Shown: positions 1 through 6,154 of the stretch, piece by piece
Position numbering within the stretch: the stretch's first letter is position 1
Layout: each line of letters starts with the position of its first letter
NCBI GenBank assembly: GCA_019247135.1
Contig: JAFAPL010000896.1
Location: forward strand, 1-16,336
DNA: 16,336 bases
From: Chloroflexota bacterium
GTDB taxonomy: Bacteria; Chloroflexota; UBA6077; CF-72
Reading direction: 5' to 3'
Notes under the pieces: generated by a model
Told to the model about the DNA's origin: nothing
Database searches by the model: none
What the model saw: the letters and a program-made list of their open reading frames with translations, nothing else
Position numbers and translations under genes: made by a program

Positions 1-407
1 GCCCGGCGGACCAGGTCGGCCCGTTCGCTACGCAGCACCTCTCGCTCGGGATCGTGACTGTCGCTGCTGAGCATGGTCGCCGGCGGTGCCGGGGCATCAC
101 CACCGTCGCGCATGGCGCGCCGACTGCCTTCCAGCGGCTCCCAGCGAACCAGCTGCCTGCGTCGGAGCTCGTCGACACACGCGTTGCGCGCGATGCGGAA
201 CAGCCACGGTTTGATCTCGACCGCAACGGGCGGACGACGTTCCCACGCGCGCTGAGCTTTCTCCCAGGCAGTCAGTGTCAGATCGTAGCTGTCATCGGGA
301 TCGCGCATGAGCCGCTGCACCTGTCGGAAGACGGCCGAGTAGTGCGCGGCGAAAGCGTCCTCCACGGCAACCGGATCGCGTTGCGGCGGAGCGTCGACTG
401 CTCCCAT
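1..407 (-). CDS. ECF-type RNA polymerase sigma factor, 3'-truncated by window edge
   Basis: The frame is open from an ATG at 407 to the window edge, giving 135 N-terminal residues. Residues about 18-90 look like sigma region 2. FAAHYSAVFRQVQRLM opens the domain, TAWEKAQRAW follows, and LFRIARNACVDELRRR (69-84) is the typical region 2.3/2.4 core that melts and reads the -10 element. An Ala/Pro/Ser-rich linker starts near 96, and the last visible residues (PEREVLRSERADLVRR) would lead into region 4, which lies outside the window. Family role: an alternative sigma factor directing core polymerase to a stress or envelope regulon. No anti-sigma gene is visible. The gene lies 58 bp downstream of the NHL gene, behind its own repeat array and -10-like box, and has no Shine-Dalgarno sequence. 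The family call is confident; the subgroup is not assignable. Confidence 0.88.
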   Translation of the reverse strand, partial: MGAVDAPPQRDPVAVEDAFAAHYSAVFRQVQRLMRDPDDSYDLTLTAWEKAQRAWERRPPVAVEIKPWLFRIARNACVDELRRRQLVRWEPLEGSRRAMRDGGDAPAPPATMLSSDSHDPEREVLRSERADLVRR

Positions 408-409
408 TG

Positions 410-425
410 CTCTTAACGGTAAGAG
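410..425 (-). promoter_or_regulatory. -10-like box within a small inverted repeat, ECF sigma promoter
   Basis: On the minus strand TACCGT (421-416) lies 8 nt before the ATG at 407, matching a TANNNT -10 element of a leaderless transcript. The same box sits inside a perfect inverted repeat, CTCTTA-ACGG-TAAGAG (410-425), that would cover the start of transcription. Both elements are visible in the sequence; promoter and operator function is inferred. Confidence 0.45.
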
Positions 426-431
426 TCTTCG

Positions 432-470
432 ATTACGCCGATCTTACTTGCGCATTACGGAACAATTACG
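432..470 (-). promoter_or_regulatory. Four CGTAAT-like direct repeats at 11-bp spacing (likely OmpR/PhoB-family binding site)
   Basis: Reading the minus strand, CGTAAT occurs at 470-465, 459-454 and 437-432, and AGTAAG at 448-443. The four boxes are therefore exactly 11 bp apart. The proximal box ends 10 bp upstream of the TACCGT -10-like box, where a -35 element would otherwise lie. OmpR/PhoB-family regulators bind 11-bp-spaced direct repeats, and the classical pho box replaces the -35 element about 10 bp before the -10. The response regulator at 3122-3805 is the obvious candidate ligand, by inference. The distal box overlaps the TAA stop of the NHL gene. Confidence 0.6.
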
Positions 471-1578
471 GTAAGTAGCTTTGCACCGTCGAACTGGGTG
501 ATCCGGGCGCTGGCGGCAGATTCCACATGGCCTCGACGGTGCCGTCGGGTCCGAGACGCTGGATGCGGCCGTTGCCCGTGTCGGCCACGTACAGATGACC
601 CGTCAACGTATCGACGGCGACGCCTTTGGGGCCGACGAATTCACCCGCTGCCGAACCCGTCGAGCCGAGCGCCTGCAGCAGACGGCCGTCCGAACTCAAC
701 TTCACGACGCGGTCGTGTCCGTAATCGGCGACCCACAACGAACCGTCACCTGCGACGGCGATACCTTCGGGACGCCGCAGGATCGGCTCTGGCGCGGCGG
801 CGGACGTGGCTGTGGCGCTCACCGTCGGGGCGGACGCTGGCGTCGCGACTGCCGTCGCACTGGGGGTTGCCGCAGGGGTAGCGGTTGTGGTCGAACTGGC
901 GCTCGAGGGCGCGCTGGCAGTGGGAACGGGTGAAAGCGCCGTACTCATGCCACCCGCGAACCGACCATCCGACGTGAACTTTTCGACGCGGTCGTTGAAG
1001 TGATCGGTGACGTAGAGCGAGCCATCGCGGTCCACGGCTACCGCGGCCGGCCGTTGAAATTGACCGTCGTTCGTACCGCGCGAGCCGAACGCGCCGATGA
1101 CCGAGCCGTCGGTGCCGAAGATCTGCACGCGATCGTTCCCGAAATCGGCCACGTAGAGGCGGCCCTCACCGTACGCGGCGCCGAGCGGAGTACGGAGTTG
1201 ACCCGCGCCGGCACCGGCACTGCCCCATGCGCTGGCTGGTGTTCCGTCCGACGCGAAGCGCTCAATACGATTGTTCAACTGGTCCACCACGTAGACATTG
1301 CTATGGTCGTCGATCGCCAGTCCGAACGGCGCATTGAATTGCCCCAGATTGGTGCCAGACCCGCCCCACTGGGTCAGGACCGTGCCGTCTGGTGCAAACT
1401 TGACGACCCGGTCGAACGCGTAGTCGCTCACGTACACGGTTCCGTCAGCATCGACGGCGATGCCTGCCGGAGCGGGCGCCGTGGACGCGGCCTCTTCAGC
1501 CAGGCTGGCCGGAGCCCACACCAACGCGAGAGCGCATGCCGCAACCAGCAGACCAACGCCGAACCGCACCAGGATCAT
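466..1578 (-). CDS. Exported NHL-repeat beta-propeller protein
   Basis: 370 residues with an N-terminal export signal. Cleavage could follow ASLA at about residue 27, or, if VAAC at 12-15 is a lipobox, the mature protein would be a lipoprotein starting at Cys15. Six NHL units follow, at about 36-71, 82-118, 128-165, 175-211, 268-305 and 316-353. Each has the GIAVD..G.LYVAD...DRV.KF..DG pattern. A roughly 54-residue Ser/Thr/Ala/Pro linker (212-265) separates units 4 and 5, which is odd because it interrupts the propeller. NHL propellers bind proteins or carbohydrates; the ligand here is unknown. The ATG overlaps the kinase stop (ATGA), so translation is coupled to the upstream two-component genes. 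This makes a role as an extracytoplasmic accessory or sensor protein attractive but unproven. Confidence 0.88.
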   Translation of the reverse strand: MILVRFGVGLLVAACALALVWAPASLAEEAASTAPAPAGIAVDADGTVYVSDYAFDRVVKFAPDGTVLTQWGGSGTNLGQFNAPFGLAIDDHSNVYVVDQLNNRIERFASDGTPASAWGSAGAGAGQLRTPLGAAYGEGRLYVADFGNDRVQIFGTDGSVIGAFGSRGTNDGQFQRPAAVAVDRDGSLYVTDHFNDRVEKFTSDGRFAGGMSTALSPVPTASAPSSASSTTTATPAATPSATAVATPASAPTVSATATSAAAPEPILRRPEGIAVAGDGSLWVADYGHDRVVKLSSDGRLLQALGSTGSAAGEFVGPKGVAVDTLTGHLYVADTGNGRIQRLGPDGTVEAMWNLPPAPGSPSSTVQSYLP

Positions 1579-3125
1579 CGACTCGCAGCACTGACGGGAA
1601 GAGTAGCCGCGTCAGCGCCGCCGCGCGGACGAGTCGGCGAGTGTGGCAGCCGAACACGGAATGTGCTTCCACGATTCGATCCATCGCTCAAGGCCTCGAT
1701 CGAGCCGTGATGCACCTGGGCGATGTACGCCGCGATCGACAGACCGAGCCCGGAGCCACCATACGCTCTCGACCGCGCCTTATCGGCACGATAGAAGCGC
1801 TCGAAAACGTGCGGTAGATCTGCGGCCGAAATGCCGATGCCTGTATCGCTCACCGAAATCTCAACCATGTCAGAGGGGCCAACTGCATTCCGGGAACGAA
1901 CAGTCCTGCCAGCGTGTTGCACCCCGGCGACTTCAACCGCAATTTCTCCACGTGATTGCGTGTAGCGAATCGCGTTTTCGACGAGATTCGTGATGAGTTG
2001 CTTCAGGCGGTCGCGATCGCCGCTCACCTGGCAATCGCCCTCGGCTTTGAACGTCACGCGACGCCCGTCGGCCAGCGGCCGCATCTGCTCGACGACGTCG
2101 CTGGCGAGCGCAGCCAGATCGACGTGGTCCGAGCGCATCGTGGGCGGTTCCCCCGCGTCGGCACGCGCCAGCATGAGCAGATCGCCGACCAGGCGACCCA
2201 TACGCGCGGCTTCTTCCTCGGCTTCTTCAACGGCTTCGCGGCGCACTTGCTCGGGCACCGCGTCGCGCCGGAGCAGTGCCAGGTTGCCGCGAATAATCGT
2301 GATCGGGTTCCGCAGCTCGTGCGAGGTGTCGGCAAGCAGTCGGCGCTGCGACTCGAGTAACTGCTCGAGGCGCGCGATCATGTCGTTGAAGGTCGCGGCG
2401 AGAAAGAACAGCTCGTCCTGGCCGAGCCTGGGGCGAGTGACGTGCAGCCGCTGGTGATAATCGCCCGTCTCCGCGATGTGCCTCGCGGTCGCCGTGATCC
2501 GCGCGACGGGGCTCAGGGCGCTGCGCGTGAAGAGCCACCCGACGATCAAGGCGATCAGAAGCGCGATCACCCCGGCCGAGAGCATCAGGCCTTCAACAGC
2601 GGCCATCGTGGAGTCCAGAGGCGCGAGGGACTCGCCGACCTGGACCGCACCCGAGACGTCTGTGCTGCCCGGCTGGTGGATGGGCACGGTGAGCAGGCGC
2701 ACGCTCGCGTCGCCTTTGGCCACTGGCACTCTGTCGAAAATACGGCGGTCTTCCGCCATCGCCTGGCGGCTGGAGTCCGGAACGGGCAGCTCACCACCCG
2801 CCAGATTCGGCGGCGCCGCGACGACAGCGCCGCGTGCCGTGATGACCTGGACGTAAATGCCTGGTTGGACGAATTCGCCGATGGTGGATTCCAACTGATC
2901 CGGGGCGACGTCCTCGGGTTGCAGGAGCCCACCAATGCTCGGTCCAACCTCGCGCTGAATCTGATCGGCGCGCAGGGTGAGGCGTTCGTCGACGCTGCTG
3001 GCGAGGCTCTGCTGGAGTGTGAAGTAGAAAAGTGCGCTAAACGCGAGCAGCGTCAGCGCGATCAACGCGCCGTACCACAGGGTCAAGCGCGTCCGTAAAG
3101 ACACGCCCAGGGTCATGCCCGTCAC
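1575..3125 (-). CDS. Membrane sensor histidine kinase (HAMP-HisKA-HATPase)
   Basis: 516 residues from a GTG start that overlaps the regulator's stop (GTGA). An ATG three codons later (3116) is an alternative start. Transmembrane helix 1 is about 15-38, an extracytoplasmic sensor region about 39-178, helix 2 about 180-200, and HAMP about 201-255. The H-box DTSHELRNPI carries phospho-acceptor His269. The N-box NLVENAIRY (380-388), G1 DTGIG (427-431), F-box FERFYR (441-446) and G2 GSGLGLSI (457-464) are all intact, so the kinase should be active. About 17 extra residues lie between the N-box and G1. It would autophosphorylate and pass phosphate to the OmpR-type regulator encoded just upstream. 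The signal is unknown; the coupled NHL protein could contribute to sensing on the outside. Confidence 0.93.
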   Translation of the reverse strand: MTGMTLGVSLRTRLTLWYGALIALTLLAFSALFYFTLQQSLASSVDERLTLRADQIQREVGPSIGGLLQPEDVAPDQLESTIGEFVQPGIYVQVITARGAVVAAPPNLAGGELPVPDSSRQAMAEDRRIFDRVPVAKGDASVRLLTVPIHQPGSTDVSGAVQVGESLAPLDSTMAAVEGLMLSAGVIALLIALIVGWLFTRSALSPVARITATARHIAETGDYHQRLHVTRPRLGQDELFFLAATFNDMIARLEQLLESQRRLLADTSHELRNPITIIRGNLALLRRDAVPEQVRREAVEEAEEEAARMGRLVGDLLMLARADAGEPPTMRSDHVDLAALASDVVEQMRPLADGRRVTFKAEGDCQVSGDRDRLKQLITNLVENAIRYTQSRGEIAVEVAGVQHAGRTVRSRNAVGPSDMVEISVSDTGIGISAADLPHVFERFYRADKARSRAYGGSGLGLSIAAYIAQVHHGSIEALSDGSNRGSTFRVRLPHSPTRPRGGADAATLPVSAASR

Positions 3126-3805
3126 CCACGTAAGGCGTACCCGGCTCCACGGACCGTCTGGATGAGCCGCGAACGGCCGCCCGCCTCGAGCTTGTCACGC
3201 AGATACTTGATGCGCACGTCCACCAGGTTGGAATCACCCAGATAATCAAAACCCCAGACTTCCTGGAGGATGTGTTCGCGCGACAGCACCCGGCGCGGGT
3301 GGCGGACGAACAGCTCCAGCAGGTCATATTCGCGCGCGGTTAGCTCGAGCTCGTCGCCGTCGCGACGGGCTTCGCGGGCGCTCGGGACCAGCTCGACGTC
3401 CTGAAAGCGGAGGACTTCGAGCTGGCGCGGTTGGACACGCCTGAGGAGGGCGCGCAGACGGGCAAGCAGCTCGTCGGGGTTGAAGGGTTTGACCACGTAG
3501 TCGTCGGCGCCGCAGTCCAGGCCGGTGACTTTGTCGGTTGCTTCGTCGCGCGCGGTAAGCATCAGGATGGGGACGCCACTTTCGCGGCGGACCATGCGGC
3601 AGACGTCGAAACCGTCGAGGCCAGGCATCATCACGTCGAGGACGAGCAGGTCGATGTCTTGCTGCCGGATGATCTCGAGCGCCTGCTCACCGTCCTGCGT
3701 GCTGAGGACCGAGTAGCCGTCGAGCTCGAGGACGCGGCGCATCATGCTCAGGATGCGCGGGTCGTCGTCGACCACGAGGACGGTGGCGGTCTGAACGGAA
3801 GTCAT
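3122..3805 (-). CDS. OmpR/PhoB-family response regulator
   Basis: 227 residues. The receiver domain (about 8-120) has the acidic pair DDD at 13-15, phospho-acceptor Asp57 in LLVLDVMMPG, Thr84 in MLTARD and Lys106 in VVKPF. The winged-helix effector domain occupies about 130-226, with LTAREYDLLELF, RVLSREHIL and the C-terminal TVRGAGYALR wing. I prefer the ATG at 3805 (MTSVQTATVLVVDDD) over an in-frame ATG at 3865. The receiver fold begins directly after 3805, and the region upstream carries a -10 box and a hairpin. It is the first gene of a coupled operon with the kinase and the NHL protein. Its likely targets include promoters bearing the 11-bp CGTAAT repeats at 432-470 and perhaps 5664-5680; this is inference. 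Confidence 0.93.
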   Translation of the reverse strand: MTSVQTATVLVVDDDPRILSMMRRVLELDGYSVLSTQDGEQALEIIRQQDIDLLVLDVMMPGLDGFDVCRMVRRESGVPILMLTARDEATDKVTGLDCGADDYVVKPFNPDELLARLRALLRRVQPRQLEVLRFQDVELVPSAREARRDGDELELTAREYDLLELFVRHPRRVLSREHILQEVWGFDYLGDSNLVDVRIKYLRDKLEAGGRSRLIQTVRGAGYALRG

Positions 3806-3817
3806 GCGGCCGCCGGG

Positions 3818-3847
3818 AGTATAAGCGTGCTGCACAGCTGGGCTGTG
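3818..3847 (-). promoter_or_regulatory. Promoter of response regulator 1: TATACT box plus upstream inverted repeat
   Basis: On the minus strand TATACT (3823-3818) lies 12 nt before the ATG at 3805, leaving a leader of only a few nucleotides and no Shine-Dalgarno sequence. No -35 consensus is seen. Instead a perfect inverted repeat, CACAGC-TGG-GCTGTG (3833-3847), begins 9 bp upstream of the -10. It could be an operator for an activator or for autoregulation. The sequence elements are certain; their use is inferred. Confidence 0.5.
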
Positions 3848-3853
3848 GAACTC

Positions 3854-3882
3854 GGCCGCGCGCACGGGATCAGCGCGCGGCC
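3854..3882 (-). terminator. GC-rich hairpin between exported-protein gene and regulator operon
   Basis: A perfect 10-bp inverted repeat, GGCCGCGCGC with a 9-nt loop and GCGCGCGGCC, lies 8 nt after the stop codon of the exported-protein gene. No U-tract follows, so it is not a textbook intrinsic terminator. It may limit readthrough into the regulator operon or stabilise the mRNA 3' end. Confidence 0.4.
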
Positions 3883-3890
3883 TGGCGGCG

Positions 3891-5594
3891 TTAGCCCTGC
3901 TCGAATGCGTAGGTCAGGTCAGTTCCGCTGAGGTCGTTTGGACGACACAACCACAGCCGTTGGCCACGGCAGTACTGCTGATAGAAACGACTGCCGCTGG
4001 CTTGCTGCTGCAGATCCGGCGGCAGATTCGGTGCACCCGGGCCGAGAATGACCTGCTTCAAATAATCCGCCAGCAGCAGCGGTTCGGTGCCGATGCCTGC
4101 TCGATAGTGCAGGATCACGCGTTGGAACCGCATGTAGATGAAGTTCGAGTTACTCGAATCCACCTGCGGATGCGAGATCGGCGTTCCCAGGATCTCCAAC
4201 CCGCCTCGCGCCTGCCAGGTCTGCCAGAAGTTGACCGGCTGTCCCTGGTACTGGTCCGGCGTGTTGGTCTGAATGAAGGGGATGATGTCCGCGCTGTAGG
4301 TGGCAGACGACACGGGCGGCGTCTGCTGCTTGAGTGCTTCATCCGGGCCCGGGAAGACACTGCCGTTGATCCGCGTGTACGGGAAGATTTCAGGGTCCAG
4401 CATGTTGATGACCGCCGGCGCCGAACCCCCGCACATCTGGATGATCAGCCGCTGGTACATCTGCACCGGGCAGCCCAGGAACGTGAACACGCGCGAGATC
4501 GGATAGCCGAACGTGTCAACCGCGCCACGTGTCTGGAAGAAATTGACCATCTGATCGTCGACTCGAAAGCCGGTCTGCGAGTAGTACTGGGCGTCGTGCG
4601 TCAGCGTCGGCGCGGGTTGAACGGTCACGGTCGGTGAGGCAGTTGGAGTGGTTGTGCCAGCTGTCGCCGTCGTAGCCACGGTGGGAGTTGCGGGAGGCGT
4701 AAAGAACGGTGACACCGAGCCGCCATACGCCATGGGCGAACCACTGTTGTTGCCCAGGCTGAAATACACAAATTGCGCCGTGGCTAAATTGCTGACAGTG
4801 CGACTGATCGTGTTGCTGCTGCGTGCCTGATTCCCGCCCTGTTGCGACAGGTTGCTCGGATCGGTCCCGGTGTAGACGTTCAGGTCCGCGTTGTCAGCCG
4901 ACGGAGCGATGGAGATGCTGATGGTCGCATTCGCGCCCGGATTGCCGTAGTAGAAGCGGTACCAGACCGCCTGGCCGTTGCTGAGCGTGCCGGAGAACTC
5001 GCCGTTGTTGCTGGCCAGCGTGATCGCGCTCGCCGGGTTGGCAGCTACCGGTCCGGCCGTCGGAGTGGTCTGCGGAGTAATGGTGGCCGAGGCCGGGGTT
5101 GGCGTCGGCGTGGCGATGGTGCTGGTTGGCGTGACCGTGCCAACGAACGAGACCGACCGGTCCGGATGGTCATTCTCCACCTTGATGAAGATCACGCGCG
5201 GATCGTTGCCGGCCGCCGTGTAGCTGACCGTCCGCACGTTGTCTTTGATGTTCGACGTGCTGGTCAGTTGCGTCGGATTGCTGGGATCTCCACCGAACAA
5301 GAAGAAATCCAGCCGCGTCGAATCAGGTGGTTCGAACGTGACCGTGACCGTGGACTGCTGGCCCTGGCCGATGTAGTTGAACTTGAACCAGAGGCTCGAG
5401 GAGGGCTGATCGGTGCCGCTGAAGTGACCGTCGGTGCCGACCGGTATGGCGTCGCTGGCGGAGCTGCCGGTCTGTGCCTCAGCGCTGGGGAGGACACCGA
5501 TCAGGAGGACGCCAACGAGCAGAACGACCACCCACGGCGTAAGCCGACGAACTGCGGAGCGGGCGAAGGTCCGTCTCACGAGACTGAAGGACAT
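3891..5594 (-). CDS. Exported multi-domain protein: two PPC-like beta-sandwiches and two FGYPIS modules
   Basis: 567 residues. The signal peptide has a basic n-region (MSFSLVRRTFARSAVRR), a hydrophobic core at about 21-36 and likely cleavage after SAEA at 40. Two related beta-rich domains at about 45-155 and 186-297 (FSGT...W.KF.Y / FSGTLSNGQAVWYRFYY) resemble bacterial pre-peptidase C-terminal domains. Thr/Pro linkers follow each (155-185, 298-332). The C-terminal part carries two modules with NFFQTRGAVDTFGYPISR and NFWQTWQARGGLEILGTPIS, a tandem pattern I associate with Chloroflexota exported proteins. Cys374, 388, 542 and 550 could form disulfides. No catalytic motif is recognised; binding to cell wall or polysaccharide is plausible. 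AGGAGGTC (5608-5601) is a strong Shine-Dalgarno sequence 6 nt before the ATG and fixes this start. Confidence 0.85.
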   Translation of the reverse strand: MSFSLVRRTFARSAVRRLTPWVVVLLVGVLLIGVLPSAEAQTGSSASDAIPVGTDGHFSGTDQPSSSLWFKFNYIGQGQQSTVTVTFEPPDSTRLDFFLFGGDPSNPTQLTSTSNIKDNVRTVSYTAAGNDPRVIFIKVENDHPDRSVSFVGTVTPTSTIATPTPTPASATITPQTTPTAGPVAANPASAITLASNNGEFSGTLSNGQAVWYRFYYGNPGANATISISIAPSADNADLNVYTGTDPSNLSQQGGNQARSSNTISRTVSNLATAQFVYFSLGNNSGSPMAYGGSVSPFFTPPATPTVATTATAGTTTPTASPTVTVQPAPTLTHDAQYYSQTGFRVDDQMVNFFQTRGAVDTFGYPISRVFTFLGCPVQMYQRLIIQMCGGSAPAVINMLDPEIFPYTRINGSVFPGPDEALKQQTPPVSSATYSADIIPFIQTNTPDQYQGQPVNFWQTWQARGGLEILGTPISHPQVDSSNSNFIYMRFQRVILHYRAGIGTEPLLLADYLKQVILGPGAPNLPPDLQQQASGSRFYQQYCRGQRLWLCRPNDLSGTDLTYAFEQG

Positions 5595-5663
5595 ACCGTA
5601 GACCTCCTGGGTCTGACGAGGACAACGAGCCGTCCAGGCAGCGGTTACGGGAACCGACAGCAG

Positions 5664-5680
5664 CGTAATCCAAGCGTAAG
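5664..5680 (+). promoter_or_regulatory. Two CGTAA boxes at 11-bp spacing, like the sigma-promoter array
   Basis: CGTAAT (5664-5669) and CGTAAG (5675-5680) are 11 bp apart, and each is preceded by AG (AGCGTAA repeated). The spacing and core match the four-box array at 432-470. They lie about 70 bp upstream of the exported-protein start at 5594 (in reverse orientation) and about 124 bp upstream of the winged-helix gene. No -10 box sits at the matching distance, so function is less certain than for the sigma promoter. Confidence 0.35.
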
Positions 5681-5759
5681 AGACGCAATCGTGACGCGAC
5701 TGACGCCGGATGCAATGTTGCTGTTATGCCCACAGCTTAGCCTAATTCAGGTGACAAGC

Positions 5760-5775
5760 TGTCAAGTCATTGACA
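5760..5775. promoter_or_regulatory. Inverted repeat TGTCAA-GTCA-TTGACA, candidate operator
   Basis: A perfect 6-bp inverted repeat with a 4-nt centre. A further TGACA half-site at 5752-5756 forms an overlapping second dyad (TGACA-AGC-TGTCA). It lies 28 bp before the winged-helix start, so autoregulation by that protein is possible. TTGACA also appears on each strand and could serve as a -35, but no -10 lies at a proper distance. Confidence 0.4.
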
Positions 5776-5803
5776 TGCGCGCTTTATGCCCGAGGGTGCA
5801 CGC

Positions 5804-6154
5804 ATGATCCGTCGGTGGTCACCTCCCGCGGTCGAGGCGGGCGACGATCGGCGGATTCGCGACTACGTGCTGGCGCCCGGCGGCATCAGCGAATCCGCGG
5901 CGTCATTGGCTGACAAGCTGGGCGTCAGCCCCCGCCGCTGCCGACGCGTCCTCGACGACCTGGTCAAGCAAGGCGTCCTGCGGCGTCACGAGTTCACCAA
6001 CATCGCACCCATGTACTGTCGGTTTCCGACCCTTGCGCGGCCACCGGATCCTGAGGCCCGCGTGAGCGATGACGCGGCATACACTGGAGCCGATGCGGCG
6101 GCGGGCGAGATCGAGGTAGGGCACATGCAGGGGGCACCATCACCGGCACGCTAG
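5804..6154 (+). CDS. Small winged-helix DNA-binding protein, possibly N-terminal half of a YggX fusion
   Basis: 116 residues as read. The ATG at 5804 has GAGGG (5792-5796) 7 nt upstream, favouring it over an in-frame ATG at 5786. Residues about 20-72 form a winged helix: RIRDYVLAPGGISESAASLA, then DKLGVSPRRCRRVLDDLVKQ as the helix-turn-helix, and GVLRRHEF...MYCRF as the wing. The family (MarR- or GntR-like) cannot be fixed. The tail from about 78 is acidic and disordered-looking, and ends at a TAG inside the next gene's coding region. If the run of five G at 6130-6134 had one more G, this frame would continue without a stop through the whole YggX-like domain to 6381. So the apparent C-terminus (QGAPSPAR) may be an artefact or the zero-frame product of a recoding event. 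Confidence 0.7.
   Translation: MIRRWSPPAVEAGDDRRIRDYVLAPGGISESAASLADKLGVSPRRCRRVLDDLVKQGVLRRHEFTNIAPMYCRFPTLARPPDPEARVSDDAAYTGADAAAGEIEVGHMQGAPSPAR

Larger units (their letters stand above)
5595..5803. promoter_or_regulatory. Divergent intergenic region (209 bp) with candidate regulatory sites
   Basis: The largest gene-free stretch in the window separates the minus-strand exported protein from the plus-strand winged-helix gene. It holds the Shine-Dalgarno site of the former, the two-box CGTAA repeat at 5664-5680 and the TGTCAA inverted repeat at 5760-5775. A weak plus-strand promoter candidate is TTGCTG (5718-5723), 17 bp, then CCTAAT (5741-5746). I see no convincing promoter for the minus-strand gene and no RNA gene. 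Confidence 0.5.

Noticed and set aside
54..416. Plus-strand open frame of 120 codons over the sigma gene
   Set aside because: It is antisense to a clear sigma region 2 and its protein has no recognisable pattern; it is a shadow frame of GC-rich coding DNA.
3806..3865. Upstream in-frame ATG (3865) extending response regulator 1 by 20 residues
   Set aside because: The extension covers the -10 box and inverted repeat, and the receiver fold begins just after the ATG at 3805.
5770..5798. TTGACA at 5770 as -35 of the winged-helix gene
   Set aside because: No TANNNT-like hexamer occurs 16-18 bp downstream, and the start codon lies too close; it is better read as half of an inverted repeat.
4842..5807. 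321-codon plus-strand open frame
   Set aside because: It is antisense to the exported protein with signal peptide, Shine-Dalgarno sequence and domain repeats; its Arg-rich translation is typical of a shadow frame.
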